Made by a program: the position numbers and the translations under genes
Assembly (NCBI GenBank): GCA_002307375.1
Contig: NTJI01000002.1
Coordinates: 558,001-622,000, forward strand
Origin: Lysobacteraceae bacterium NML93-0399
Lineage (GTDB): Bacteria; Pseudomonadota; Gammaproteobacteria; Xanthomonadales; Xanthomonadaceae
Length of the DNA stretch: 64,000 nt
Reading direction: 5' to 3'
Notes under the pieces: model-generated
What the model was told of the DNA's origin: nothing
Databases searched by the model: none
What the model saw: only the letters and a program-made list of their open reading frames with translations
Shown: piece by piece, positions 9,749 through 19,161 of the stretch
Position numbering within the stretch: the first letter of the stretch is position 1
Layout: every line of letters begins with the position of its first letter

Positions 9749-11110
9749 ATGGCCGAAGCCGTCCGCCCCGACAAGACCGCGCGCCAGCTGCGTCTGCTTT
9801 CAGACGCGCTCGACAGCGGCCGGCTGGGGCCGGTCCGCCGCCTGGTCCACACGCTGGCGCCGGCCGAGATCGGCAACCTGCTCGAATCGCTGCCGCACGA
9901 CAAGCGCATGGTCGTGTGGGGTCTGGTGGATCCTGACGACGACGGCGAGGTGCTGGTCCACGTCGGCGACGAGGTGCGCGAAAGCCTGATCGCGGACATG
10001 GACCCCGACGAGCTGGTCGCCGCTGTCGAGGACCTCGATATCGACGACCTTGCCGATCTCGTCGAGGATCTGCCCGAAGCGGTGATCGACGAAGTCCTCA
10101 AGTCGATGGACCGCGAGAACCGCGAGCGCCTGGAACAGGTGCTGTCCTATCCCGAGGACACCGCGGGTCGTCTGATGAATCCCGACGTGGTGACGGTGCG
10201 CGCCGACACCACGGTCGACGTGGTGCTGCGCTTCCTCCGCCTGCGCGGCGAACTGCCTGAGCACACCGACCATCTGTACGTCGTCAATCGGCGTCACCAG
10301 CTGATGGGCTGGGTCGCACTGCAGGATCTGGTGACGCGTGAGCCGGCCACGGCGATCAACAAACTCATCGACGACGAGCTCGACTCGATCCACGTCGCCG
10401 ATTCGGCCGAGCAGGTCGCGCGCCAGTTCTCCGACAACGACTGGGTCTCAGCGCCGGTCGTCGACGACGGCAACGTGCTGCTGGGACGCATCACGGTCGA
10501 CGACGTCATCGACATCATCCGCGAACAGGCCGAGCATCAGGCGCTGTCGGCGGCCGGTCTGGACGAGGAGGAAGACCTGTTCTCGCCCATCCGGCGCGCC
10601 GTGCGCGGTCGTGTGGTCTGGCTGGGCATCAACCTGGTCACCGCGTTCCTGGCCGCATTCGTCATCGGCCAGTTCGAGGCGACGATCGAACGGGTCGTCG
10701 CGCTGGCGGTATTGATGCCCATCGTCGCGGGCATCGGCGGCAATGCGGCGGTGCAGGTGCTCACCCTGATGGTGCGCGGCCTGGCGCTCGGGCAGGTCGG
10801 CGCGAGCAATGCGCGCATCCTGCTGTGGAAGGAATTGCGCGTGGCACTGATCAACGGCGTGCTGATCGGCGGACTGGTCGGCCTGATCGCCCTGGTCTGG
10901 TTCCACGACTGGGTGCTGTCGACGGTGATCTTCACGGCGCTGGTCATCAACTTCAGTTCGGCCGCGCTCGCCGGCGTGCTGGTACCGCTGCTTCTCAAGC
11001 GCATGCGTGTGGACCCGGCCGTGGCCGGCACGGTCGTGGTGACCGCCGTCACCGACGTCATGGGCTTCTTCAGCTTCCTCGGCCTGGCCACCGCGATCAT
11101 GCTGCGCTGA
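9749..11110 (+). CDS. mgtE: Magnesium transporter MgtE
   Basis: MgtE is an inner-membrane, Mg-gated Mg2+ channel. The product has 453 residues and the full architecture. An N-domain of superhelical repeats (LHTLAPAEIGNLLESLPHDKR, then acidic helices ESLIADMDPDELVAAVEDL) is followed by paired CBS domains at about 135-260 that sense cytoplasmic Mg2+. The plug helix and five membrane segments run from about 285 to the C-terminus (GIGGNAAVQVLTLMVRGLALG, FFSFLGLATAIMLR). No M-box leader can be recognised upstream. The CSD-DUF1294 gene follows after nine bases. Confidence 0.94.
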   Translation: MAEAVRPDKTARQLRLLSDALDSGRLGPVRRLVHTLAPAEIGNLLESLPHDKRMVVWGLVDPDDDGEVLVHVGDEVRESLIADMDPDELVAAVEDLDIDDLADLVEDLPEAVIDEVLKSMDRENRERLEQVLSYPEDTAGRLMNPDVVTVRADTTVDVVLRFLRLRGELPEHTDHLYVVNRRHQLMGWVALQDLVTREPATAINKLIDDELDSIHVADSAEQVARQFSDNDWVSAPVVDDGNVLLGRITVDDVIDIIREQAEHQALSAAGLDEEEDLFSPIRRAVRGRVVWLGINLVTAFLAAFVIGQFEATIERVVALAVLMPIVAGIGGNAAVQVLTLMVRGLALGQVGASNARILLWKELRVALINGVLIGGLVGLIALVWFHDWVLSTVIFTALVINFSSAALAGVLVPLLLKRMRVDPAVAGTVVVTAVTDVMGFFSFLGLATAIMLR

Positions 11111-11119
11111 GCACCGCCC

Positions 11120-11758
11120 ATGCGCGCAGCGGCAGGATTCGGTCGGATCGAACGCTGGGACGATGCGCGTGGCTTCGGATTCATCACGCCCGAGGAACCC
11201 GTCGCCGGCGCACCACAACGTCTGTTCTTCCACGTCCGCGACTTCGATCGCAGCACGGCGCCCCCCAGCGTCGGCGCGCGCGTGCGCTATGTGCCCGAGC
11301 GACAGTCCGATGGACGCTGGCGCGCAATCCGTGTCGCGGCCGTCGGCGTGGCCGTGTCGCCCGGCGCGCGCACTGCACGTTCGCGACGCGGTCGGTTGGC
11401 GGCTACAACGACTGCGCCGGGTGCGCGTGGGCTGTGGATTGCGATCATCGTCTGGATCGCGTTGCTGGCGGCTGCCCACGTGTCCGGACGGCTGCCACCG
11501 CTCGCACTCGCCGCAGCGGTCGGCCTCAACGCGCTCACCTTCATCGCCTTCGCGCTCGACAAGCGCGCGGCGCAGCAGAAACGTTGGCGCACGTCCGAAG
11601 CCCACCTGCATCTGCTCGAACTGCTCGGGGGGTGGCCCGCGTCCGGGTTCGCGCAACAGCTGCTGCGCCATAAACGGGCCAAGCCGACCTACCGCAGGGC
11701 GTTCGCCGTCATGATCGTGCTGCATCTGCTCGCCCTGGGCGCATGGACGTTCGCCTGA
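11120..11758 (+). CDS. Cold-shock domain fused to DUF1294 membrane protein
   Basis: This is a two-domain protein of 212 residues. Residues 1-70 form a cold-shock domain (GFGRIERWDDARGFGFITPEE, then LFFHVRDFD, the RNP1- and RNP2-like strands), expected to bind single-stranded nucleic acid. A basic linker (about 75-100) leads to a DUF1294 membrane part with helices near 103-120, 125-145 and 190-210, and the family motif FALDKRAAQQKRWRTSEAHLHLLELLGGWP. DUF1294 has no proven function. The fusion would tether an RNA-binding fold to the inner membrane. It sits nine bases after mgtE and is probably co-transcribed with it. Confidence 0.85.
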   Translation: MRAAAGFGRIERWDDARGFGFITPEEPVAGAPQRLFFHVRDFDRSTAPPSVGARVRYVPERQSDGRWRAIRVAAVGVAVSPGARTARSRRGRLAATTTAPGARGLWIAIIVWIALLAAAHVSGRLPPLALAAAVGLNALTFIAFALDKRAAQQKRWRTSEAHLHLLELLGGWPASGFAQQLLRHKRAKPTYRRAFAVMIVLHLLALGAWTFA

Positions 11759-11777
11759 CTCGCCACTGGAGACCCGC

Positions 11778-12605
11778 ATGACCGAGATCGCCTCATCCGC
11801 CCGCCGTCGCCTGCTGCGCGGCCTCGCCCTGGCCGGGGGTGCGGCGGTGCTGTCCGGATGTGCGAGCGCGTTGCCATCGTCGGCCCTGGCTCCGGGCGGC
11901 TTCGTGCGCCGTGAAGTGATGTCGAACGGGCGCCGTCATGCCTACCAAGTCTTCGCGCCGTCTTCGGCGCTGCCGCGCCCGTTGCCGGTTGTGCTGTTTC
12001 TGCACGGTTCGGGCGAGCGCGGAGACGATGGCGAGAAGCAGACGCAGGCCGGCCTGGGTCCTTATGTGCGCGCGCATGCAGCGGATTTCCCGGCGCTGGT
12101 GGTGTTCCCGCAGTCGCCGGAAGGCGAGTCCTGGGAAAGCGACACCGCAACGATGGCACTGGCAGCGCTCGACGCTGCGACGGCCGAGTTCGATGGCGAT
12201 CGCCACCGGACCTCCCTGACCGGCATGTCGCGCGGCGGCTACGGCACCTGGTCGCTTGCGCTGCGCGAACCCGCCCGCTTCGCAGCCCTGGTGCCGGTGT
12301 GCGGTGGCATCACCGCGCCGGGCACCCGGCCCGATCTCGACAGCCTCTATGTCGGCGCCACGCGCGATGCCGCCGATCCGTTCGCAGAAGCCGCGCGCCG
12401 GCTGCGCGGCATTCCGAGCTGGATCTTTCACGGTGCGCTGGACGATGTGGTGCCGCCCGAGCAATCGCGACGCATGCACGCCGCCCTGCGCGATGCCGGC
12501 GCCGACGTGCGCTACACCGAGTTCCCCGACGCCAACCACAACAGCTGGGATGCGGCCTACCGCACCGAGGCCCTGTGGTCGTGGCTGTTCGCGCAGCGCC
12601 GCTGA
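11778..12605 (+). CDS. Lipoprotein alpha/beta-hydrolase (phospholipase/carboxylesterase-like)
   Basis: The product has 275 residues. The N-terminus combines a twin-arginine-like basic stretch (ARRRLLRGLALAGGAAVL) with a lipobox LSGC (Cys28), so it is probably a lipoprotein anchored at the envelope. The fold is alpha/beta-hydrolase, with oxyanion-region LFLHGSGERGDD, nucleophile Ser151 in GMSRGGYG, acid in GALDDVVPP, and His254 in DANHNSW. This pattern matches predicted peptidases/esterases of the dienelactone-hydrolase group; the substrate is unknown. It begins 19 bases after the preceding gene and converges with the permease at 12612. Confidence 0.82.
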   Translation: MTEIASSARRRLLRGLALAGGAAVLSGCASALPSSALAPGGFVRREVMSNGRRHAYQVFAPSSALPRPLPVVLFLHGSGERGDDGEKQTQAGLGPYVRAHAADFPALVVFPQSPEGESWESDTATMALAALDAATAEFDGDRHRTSLTGMSRGGYGTWSLALREPARFAALVPVCGGITAPGTRPDLDSLYVGATRDAADPFAEAARRLRGIPSWIFHGALDDVVPPEQSRRMHAALRDAGADVRYTEFPDANHNSWDAAYRTEALWSWLFAQRR

Positions 12606-12611
12606 GCGTGC

Positions 12612-13997
12612 TCAGCGTGCGCGACGCATCCGTTGCGCGAGTGCGTTGAGGCCTGCGATGGCGGCCGTCAACGCCGCCATCGACAGGAACTGCGCGCGTG
12701 TGTCCGGCGAAGCGACCAGCATCGCGAAGATCACCGCCAGCACACCCAATGCGGCGAGCGTGGGCAGCGGGAACGCGCGCATGCGGAACGGCAGCGGCGC
12801 ACCCGCATGATCGGCGCGCCTGCGCAGGATGAACTGCGACACCAGCGCCAGCGTCCAGACGAGCAGACAGGTCGCGCCGACGATGTTCAGCAGTACCGGC
12901 AACACCCGCTGCGGGAACAACAGTTCCAGGACCGCAGCGGCAAAACCGAAGGCCACGCTGGCGAGCACCGCGGCAATCGGCACGTTGCGCCGGTCGCTGC
13001 GGCCCAGCAGGGCCGGTGCATCGCCGCGCCGGCCCAGCGACCAGATCATCCGCGAGGCGCCGTAGAGATTGGCGTTGAGCGCCGACAGCAGTGCCACGGC
13101 CGCGACCAGCGTGATCGCCGTCGCCGCGCCAGGGATGCCGGCCACCTGCAGCACCGCGGCGAACGGTGATGACAGCGCGGCGCTGTCCCACGGCACGACG
13201 GTCACGATGACCGCGATCGAGCCGAGATAGAACACCAGGATGCGCCAGGCGACGGTGCGGATCGCACGTGCCAGGCTCTTCGCCGGGTCATGGGTTTCGG
13301 CCGCGGCGATCGCGACGATCTCGGTGCCGCCGAATGCGAACACCACCACCAGCAATGCTGCGCCGATGCCGGCCCAACCGCGCGGCGCGAAGCCGTCCGG
13401 TCCCAGCACGTTCGACAGCCCCGGCGAGGCCACTGCCGGCAACAACCCGACAATCAGCGCAATGCCGATCGCGATGAACGCCAGAATCGCCAGCACCTTG
13501 AGGATGGCGAACCAGAATTCGAACTCGCCGAAATTGCGCACGCCCAGCAGGTTGATCGTGGTGAACAGCACCATGAAGCCGAGCGCGAGCCCCGGCACCG
13601 ACAGCTGCGGCCAGATCGACGCCAGCAGGCCGGCCGCGCCGACCGCCTCGGCGGCGATCACGATCACCACCTGCAGCCACCACAGCCAGCCCACGGTCGC
13701 GCCGGCCGTCGGTCCCATCGCATCGCTCGCGTAGACCGAGAACGCACCGCTGGCCGGCTTGGCCGCCGCCATCTCGCCCAGCGCGTGCATGACCACGATC
13801 ACCAGCGCGCCGGCGATCAGATACGAGACCAGCACCGCGGGGCCGGCAGTCTGTACGCCCACGCCCGAGCCGAGAAACAGGCCCGCGCCGATCGCGCTCC
13901 CCAGGCCCATCATCACCAGTTGCCGCGGCTTGAGCGCGTGTGCCGCCGAGGTGGCGGCCTGGGCCGGCAATGAAGCGTTCGGATCGGGACTGGACAT
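12612..13997 (-). CDS. Amino acid permease (APC superfamily)
   Basis: This is an inner-membrane secondary transporter of 461 residues with about 12 hydrophobic segments. The first segment carries the APC signature GLGSAIGAGLFLGSGVGVQ, which binds substrate through an unwound helix, and the conserved FAFGGTEIVAIAAAE lies in helix 6. The similarity is to the GABA/proline/aromatic permease group (AAT family), but the substrate cannot be read from the sequence. I chose the ATG at 13997 (MSSPDPNAS) because the extra 20 codons before it look non-coding. It stands alone between convergent and co-directional genes. Confidence 0.85.
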   Translation of the reverse strand: MSSPDPNASLPAQAATSAAHALKPRQLVMMGLGSAIGAGLFLGSGVGVQTAGPAVLVSYLIAGALVIVVMHALGEMAAAKPASGAFSVYASDAMGPTAGATVGWLWWLQVVIVIAAEAVGAAGLLASIWPQLSVPGLALGFMVLFTTINLLGVRNFGEFEFWFAILKVLAILAFIAIGIALIVGLLPAVASPGLSNVLGPDGFAPRGWAGIGAALLVVVFAFGGTEIVAIAAAETHDPAKSLARAIRTVAWRILVFYLGSIAVIVTVVPWDSAALSSPFAAVLQVAGIPGAATAITLVAAVALLSALNANLYGASRMIWSLGRRGDAPALLGRSDRRNVPIAAVLASVAFGFAAAVLELLFPQRVLPVLLNIVGATCLLVWTLALVSQFILRRRADHAGAPLPFRMRAFPLPTLAALGVLAVIFAMLVASPDTRAQFLSMAALTAAIAGLNALAQRMRRAR

Positions 13998-14081
13998 GGC
14001 ACTGGACTGCGCGGGGACGCGGCACGATACCGGATTGCCCGGTCGCCAGCGGACCACCGCGCGGAACGCGGCGTGCCGGGC

Positions 14082-15026
14082 TCAGCCCAGCAGCGTCTCC
14101 AGCACCGCCATGCGCGCGGCCACACCGTTGGCGACCTGCTGCAGGATCAGCGACTGCGGGCCGTCGGCGACCTCGTCGGTGATCTCGACGCCGCGGTTCA
14201 TCGGCCCGGGGTGCAGCACCACGGCGTCACCCGCGGCGCGGCGCAGACGACGCGCGTCGAGGCCGTAGTCGCGATGGTAGTCCTCGAGCGAATCGACCAG
14301 CCCTTCGGCCATGCGCTCGCGCTGCAGCCGCAGCATCATCACCGCATCGACGCCCTCGAGTGCGGCATCGAGATCCGGCGTGACCGTGCAACCGGCCAGC
14401 GTGTCGCCATCGGGCAGCAGCGAGGCCGGGCCGCAGACGCGGATCTCGCCGGCGCCGAGCGTGCGCAGGGCATGCAGATCACTGCGGGCCACGCGCGAGT
14501 GACGCACATCGCCGACGATCGCGACCTTCAATGTCGAGAAATCCCGGCCCTTGGCCTGGCGCAGCGTGAGCATGTCGAGCAGCCCCTGGGTGGGATGCGC
14601 GCTGCGGCCGTCGCCGGCGTTGACCAGCGCACTACCCGCCGCTGCGGCGGCGGCGAGCTCGGCGACCGCACCGTCACCGGAATGGCGCACGACGAAGCCA
14701 CGCACACCCATCGCCTCGATGTTGCGAAAGGTGTCCAGGGCGGTTTCGCCCTTGGTCGTCGACGAGGTCGAGGCATCAAAGCCGAGCACGTCCGCGCCCA
14801 GTCGCTGCGTGGCGCGCTGGAAGCTCAGGCGCGTGCGCGTCGACGGTTCGAAGAACAGGGTGCAGACCGCAATCCCGGCCAGGCGCGCATTGACTTCGTC
14901 GGTCTCGATCATCGCCTGCGCGCGATCGAGCAAGGCGTCGAGCGCGGCACGCGGCAGGCCTTCGAGCGTGAGCAGATGGCGCAGTCGGCCGTCGGAATCG
15001 ATCTGGGCGGAAGAGGCAGAAGTCAT
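14082..15026 (-). CDS. pyrB: Aspartate carbamoyltransferase catalytic chain
   Basis: PyrB condenses carbamoyl phosphate with aspartate, the committed step of pyrimidine synthesis. The product has 314 residues. The carbamoyl-phosphate loop FFEPSTRTRLSF, the mobile loop DASTSSTTKGETALDT and the motif SAHPTQGLLDM are all intact, and the C-terminal aspartate domain has MLRLQRERM. I prefer the ATG at 15026 over 15056 because family proteins begin just before DSDGRLRHLLTLEGL. There is no adjacent pyrI, so it is probably not the enteric-type allosteric holoenzyme. The ruvX and yqgE genes lie upstream on the same strand. Confidence 0.93.
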   Translation of the reverse strand: MTSASSAQIDSDGRLRHLLTLEGLPRAALDALLDRAQAMIETDEVNARLAGIAVCTLFFEPSTRTRLSFQRATQRLGADVLGFDASTSSTTKGETALDTFRNIEAMGVRGFVVRHSGDGAVAELAAAAAAGSALVNAGDGRSAHPTQGLLDMLTLRQAKGRDFSTLKVAIVGDVRHSRVARSDLHALRTLGAGEIRVCGPASLLPDGDTLAGCTVTPDLDAALEGVDAVMMLRLQRERMAEGLVDSLEDYHRDYGLDARRLRRAAGDAVVLHPGPMNRGVEITDEVADGPQSLILQQVANGVAARMAVLETLLG

Positions 15027-15101
15027 CGCAGGCACGGTCGGCGGCGGAGTCGTCATTGTCGTGCAGCGCGCGCGATCCGGCGAGTGCGGCCAGTGTGCGT
15101 G

Positions 15102-15572
15102 TCAGACCGGCACGCCGTCGTCGGGCGCGGCCAGCCAGCGTTCGACGATCACCGCGGCGGCCACCGCATCGAGCGCAGCGGCATCGCGGCGCTTGCGACG
15201 GCCTTCGGCGCGGTCGAGCGCGAATCGTTGCGCAGCCTCGATCGAACTGGCGCGCTCGTCCATCAGCACCACCGGCAACCGGTAGCGCGCGAGCAGTTCG
15301 CGTGCGAACGCACGCGCGCGGGCGCGAGCGGGCTGGTCGCCGCCCTCGAGCGTGAGCGGATCACCGACGATCAGGCCATCGGGGCGCCATTCTTTGTGCA
15401 GGCGGTCCACGGCCGGCCAGTCGATCTGTCCGCCGTGGACGTCGATCACCGCCAGCGCGCGCGCACCGTGACCGAACGCGCTGCCCACCGCGACGCCGAT
15501 GCGGCGGGCGCCGACGTCAAAGCCGAGCACGGTGCCGTCACGACGGATCGTCGCGGGTATGGCCCCGCTCAT
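15102..15572 (-). CDS. ruvX: Putative Holliday-junction resolvase RuvX/YqgF (pre-16S rRNA nuclease)
   Basis: This is an RNase H-fold nuclease of 156 residues. In E. coli YqgF takes part in 16S rRNA 5'-end maturation; a Holliday-junction role has also been proposed. Acidic residues expected in the active site are visible in [15 protein letters not shown], the DERASS strand ([13 protein letters not shown]) and the C-terminal [11 protein letters not shown] helix. It overlaps yqgE by four bases, the conserved yqgE-yqgF pair, with pyrB 45 bases or more downstream. Confidence 0.9.
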   Translation of the reverse strand: MSGAIPATIRRDGTVLGFDVGARRIGVAVGSAFGHGARALAVIDVHGGQIDWPAVDRLHKEWRPDGLIVGDPLTLEGGDQPARARARAFARELLARYRLPVVLMDERASSIEAAQRFALDRAEGRRKRRDAAALDAVAAAVIVERWLAAPDDGVPV

Positions 15573-16123
15573 GCGCGGCCGCTGTGGCTGGCGACATGCA
15601 TCATGTCGACACCGATGCGGCCCGCCGCGGCCTGCCAGCGCGCGTCGAGCGGTGTTTCGAACAGCAGTTGCGGATCCGAAGGCACGGTCAGCCAGCTGTG
15701 CTGGGTGAGCTCGCGTTCCAGCTGGCCGCGGCCCCAGCCCGCGCAGCCCAGCGCGACCGTGGCGTGAGCCGGGCCGTCGCCCGCCGCCATGGCCTCGAGC
15801 ACGTCGCGTGAGGTGGTCACGTGCAGGCCGTCGGCGATCGCCAGGCTCGAATCCCAGCCGCCGTCGCCGTCGTGCAGCACGAAACCGCGCTCGGGATGCA
15901 CCGGACCGCCAGCGAGCACACGATGCTCACGCAGGCGCTCGTCGAGCAGCGGAATGTTCATCTGATCGAGCAAGTCGCCGAAGGAGTACTCCGAGGGCCG
16001 GTTGATCACAACGCCCATCGCGCCGTCGCCATCGTGCTGGCAGATCAGCGCCACGGCCCGCGCGAAGTTCGGGTCCTGGAGCGCCGGCAGGGCGACGAGC
16101 ATCTGGTTGGCGAAGAACGACAT
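15569..16123 (-). CDS. yqgE: YqgE/AlgH family protein
   Basis: The product has 184 residues and belongs to the UPF0301/AlgH family, cytoplasmic and of unproven biochemical role (AlgH was first described in alginate regulation in Pseudomonas). Family motifs are complete: an N-terminal stretch ending in [20 protein letters not shown], then [23 protein letters not shown], and near the end [20 protein letters not shown]. It is coupled to ruvX by an ATGA overlap. The 111 bases between its start and the divergent DUF72 gene hold the promoters for both. Confidence 0.92.
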   Translation of the reverse strand: MSFFANQMLVALPALQDPNFARAVALICQHDGDGAMGVVINRPSEYSFGDLLDQMNIPLLDERLREHRVLAGGPVHPERGFVLHDGDGGWDSSLAIADGLHVTTSRDVLEAMAAGDGPAHATVALGCAGWGRGQLERELTQHSWLTVPSDPQLLFETPLDARWQAAAGRIGVDMMHVASHSGRA

Positions 16124-16234
16124 GCCCTCATTCTAACGGTCGTCACGTGCGCCACCCGCGTAGAGCGCGGGGCAGAGACCGGCTCGCGCCTGAACACGCG
16201 GCCTCGCAGTGATTCACGACCGCGCCCCGAGCGT

Positions 16235-17119
16235 ATGGCCACGATCTTCGCCATGTCCATCCGGATCGGCATTTCAGGCTGGCGTTACGCGCCCTGGCGC
16301 AGCGTCTTCTACCCCGAGGGCCTGCGGCAGCGCGACGAACTTGCCTACGCGGCGAGCCTGTTCGGCAGCATCGAGATCAACGGCTCGTTCTATTCGCTGC
16401 AGTCGCCAGACAGCTGGCGCGCATGGCGCGATGCCGTGCCCGATGGGTTCGTCTTCGCGATCAAGGGGCCCCGCTTCATCACCCACATGAAACGCCTGCG
16501 CGACATCGACACGCCGCTGGCCAACTTCTTTGCGTCCGGCGTGCTGGCGCTGGGCGAACGCATGGGGCCGTTCCTGTGGCAGTTGCCGCCGAACCTGCAG
16601 TTCGACGCAGCGCGGCTGGACGCCTTCCTGTCGCTATTGCCGCGCGACACCGACGCCGCCCTGTCGCTCGCGCGTCGACGCGAGATCGCGCGCATGCGCG
16701 GTCGCAGCGCCTTGCCTCGGCTACCCGCACGGCGGCTGCGTCACGCACTCGAGGTCCGGCACGCCAGCTTCCAATGCGCAGAATGCATGGCGCTGCTGCG
16801 GGCCCACGGCGTGGGCCTGGTGGTGTCCGACAGTGCCGGGCGGCATCCGGTGACCGAGGACGTCACCGCCGACTTCGTCTACATCCGCCTGCACGGCGAC
16901 ACCGAGCTGTACACCAGCGGCTACGGCGAGCTCGCACTCGATCGCTGGGCGCGACGCATCGAACGCTGGCATGCGGGTGGCGAGCCGCGCGATGCCGCCC
17001 GCAGCGCGCCCCGGGCGCCGGTGGCGCGCGGTGGTCGCGACGTGTACTGCTACTTCGACAACGATGCCAAGGTGCACGCGCCGTTCGATGCGCAGGCGCT
17101 GCACGCACGCCTGCGCTGA
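16235..17119 (+). CDS. DUF72 family protein
   Basis: The product has 294 residues and a TIM-barrel-like DUF72 fold (YecE family), whose function is not established. The diagnostic N-terminal motif RIGISGWRYAPWRSVFYPEG is present, followed by LFGSIEINGSFYSLQSPDSW, FAIKGPRFITHMKRL, WQLPPNL, and at the C-terminus DVYCYFDNDAKVHAP. ATG 16235 was taken as the start; an internal ATG at 16253 (MSIRIGISG) is equally possible. The frame is open back to 15821, but that part is antisense to yqgE. It is convergent with slyD, with three bases between the stops. Confidence 0.88.
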   Translation: MATIFAMSIRIGISGWRYAPWRSVFYPEGLRQRDELAYAASLFGSIEINGSFYSLQSPDSWRAWRDAVPDGFVFAIKGPRFITHMKRLRDIDTPLANFFASGVLALGERMGPFLWQLPPNLQFDAARLDAFLSLLPRDTDAALSLARRREIARMRGRSALPRLPARRLRHALEVRHASFQCAECMALLRAHGVGLVVSDSAGRHPVTEDVTADFVYIRLHGDTELYTSGYGELALDRWARRIERWHAGGEPRDAARSAPRAPVARGGRDVYCYFDNDAKVHAPFDAQALHARLR

Positions 17120-17122
17120 AAC

Positions 17123-17578
17123 TCACAGCCCGAACTGGATCTCCTGCGGCGTGGCCACACGCACGGCGACCACTTCGACCTCGGCACGCAGCGTGCGGCC
17201 GGCCAGCGGGTTGTTGCCGTCGACGGTGATGCTGTCGGCATCGAGGGCGGTGACCACGACGTCGAGAGGCCCCTTCTCGGTCTGCGCCCGCAGCTTCTCG
17301 CCCACAGCCGGCGTGCTGGTACCGGTGAACAGCGTGCGCGGCAGTGTTTGTACCAGGCTGTCGTGGCGCGGGCCGAAACCGCGCTCGGGCGGAATGTCGA
17401 CACTGAAGGTGTCGCCGGCACTGCGCCCTTCCAGCGCCGCCTCCAGGCCGCTGATGATCGAGCCGTTGCCGTGCATGTAGACCAGCGGGTCGTGGCCGCG
17501 GGTACTGGTGATGTGCTGGCCACTGTCGTCGGACAGCGTGAAGTGCAGCGTGGCGACGCGGCTGGGAGCGATGTCCAT
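17123..17578 (-). CDS. slyD: FKBP-type peptidyl-prolyl isomerase, SlyD-like
   Basis: This is a prolyl isomerase/chaperone of 151 residues. The split FKBP domain is readable (HDPLVYMHGNGSIISGLEAAL, then the IF-domain insert with ERGFGPRHDSLVQ, and NPLAGRTLRAEVEVVAV at the end). It lacks the His/Cys-rich metal-binding tail of E. coli SlyD and stops at PQEIQFGL, so it is probably the short SlyD/FkpB-like form acting in protein folding rather than nickel delivery. It is transcribed divergently from tag. Confidence 0.88.
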   Translation of the reverse strand: MDIAPSRVATLHFTLSDDSGQHITSTRGHDPLVYMHGNGSIISGLEAALEGRSAGDTFSVDIPPERGFGPRHDSLVQTLPRTLFTGTSTPAVGEKLRAQTEKGPLDVVVTALDADSITVDGNNPLAGRTLRAEVEVVAVRVATPQEIQFGL

Positions 17579-17681
17579 CGACGGATCCGTGACAGGGGCC
17601 AGGCCGCATGGTGGCGCGGCCCGCGTGAAAGGCGCAACCCGGTGCGCACCCCATGCCCGGCCCTTGGCCTATGCTGCGCGG

Positions 17682-18224
17682 ATGAGCGGCTACTGCGACA
17701 TCGCCCCGGGCCACCCGGTCCATCACGGCTACCACGCCACCGAATACGGTTTTCCGCAACGCGCGGAAGCGGTGCTGTTCGAGCGGCTGTTGCTGGAGAT
17801 CAACCAGGCCGGCCTGAGCTGGGAGACCGTCCTGCGCAAGCGCGAGGGCTTCCGCGCGGCCTACGACGGCTTCGACGTCGACACGGTGGCCGCCTACGGC
17901 GAGGCCGACCGCCAGCGTCTGCTGGGCGACGCGTCGATCATCCGCAACCGGCTCAAGATCGATGCGGCGATCCACAACGCGCAGGTGATCCAGGGCCTGC
18001 GGCGCAGCCACGGCGGGTTCGTCGAGTGGCTGGATGCGCATGCGGTCGAAGACGGCGTGCCGCGCGACAAGGCCTCGTGGGTCAGGCTGTTCAAGAAAAC
18101 CTTCCGCTTCACCGGCGGCGAGATCACCGGCGAGTTCCTGATGAGCCTGGGCTATCTCCCGGGCGCACATCGTGCGGATTGCCCGGTGATGCGGGATATC
18201 GAGAAGGCGAAGCGAAACGCTTGA
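17682..18224 (+). CDS. tag: DNA-3-methyladenine glycosylase I
   Basis: Tag excises 3-methyladenine from alkylated DNA. The product has 180 residues. The HhH-GPD-like domain is recognisable in LLLEINQAGLSWETVLRKREGFRAAYDGFD. The four zinc ligands expected from E. coli Tag appear present: Cys5, His18, and a C-terminal His/Cys pair in GAHRADC. The usual tryptophan in the opening motif is replaced (SGYCDIAPGH), so this is a divergent subfamily and could have altered base preference. ATG 17682 was chosen over the upstream open frame. It is convergent with sodA. Confidence 0.82.
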   Translation: MSGYCDIAPGHPVHHGYHATEYGFPQRAEAVLFERLLLEINQAGLSWETVLRKREGFRAAYDGFDVDTVAAYGEADRQRLLGDASIIRNRLKIDAAIHNAQVIQGLRRSHGGFVEWLDAHAVEDGVPRDKASWVRLFKKTFRFTGGEITGEFLMSLGYLPGAHRADCPVMRDIEKAKRNA

Positions 18225-18289
18225 AGCCCTCCCCCGCTTGCGGCGGAAAGAGCGGGTCCGGCGCGCTCCAGAATTTTCGCTTCCACAGC

Positions 18290-18315
18290 ATTCCGGCCGC
18301 TTTCGCGGCCGGAAT
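18290..18315. terminator. Bidirectional hairpin between tag and sodA
   Basis: An 11-base perfect stem, ATTCCGGCCGC / GCGGCCGGAAT, with a TTTC loop lies in the 117-base convergent gap. It is followed by A-rich sequence on one side (GGAAACACA) and preceded by TTTTCGCTTCC on the other. It is probably a rho-independent terminator shared by tag and sodA. Confidence 0.6.
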
Positions 18316-18341
18316 GGAAACACACATCAGGACGGCAGGAC

Positions 18342-18968
<627 letters not shown>

Positions 18969-19111
18969 CAGCGATCTCCTTGAGGAATGAATGCGCGCCA
19001 TTGTCCCCCGACCGGGGTCAAGTTGGCGACAACGCAGGGTCACCATACCGACCGGGGATGACGGCACGAAGCAACAGTGCGTTGCGTACCGCGCGCGGCG
19101 CCGGAATGCGA

Positions 19112-19134
19112 ACGCCCCGCTCGAGGCGGGGCGT
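19112..19134 (-). terminator. Terminator-like hairpin after pilU
   Basis: A nine-base stem ACGCCCCGC / GCGGGGCGT around a TCGAG loop lies 28 bases beyond the pilU stop on the minus strand. Only a weak T-run follows (GTTCGCATT), so termination efficiency is uncertain. Confidence 0.5.
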
Positions 19135-19161
19135 GCGGGCGCCAAAACGCGACAGCTGCGC

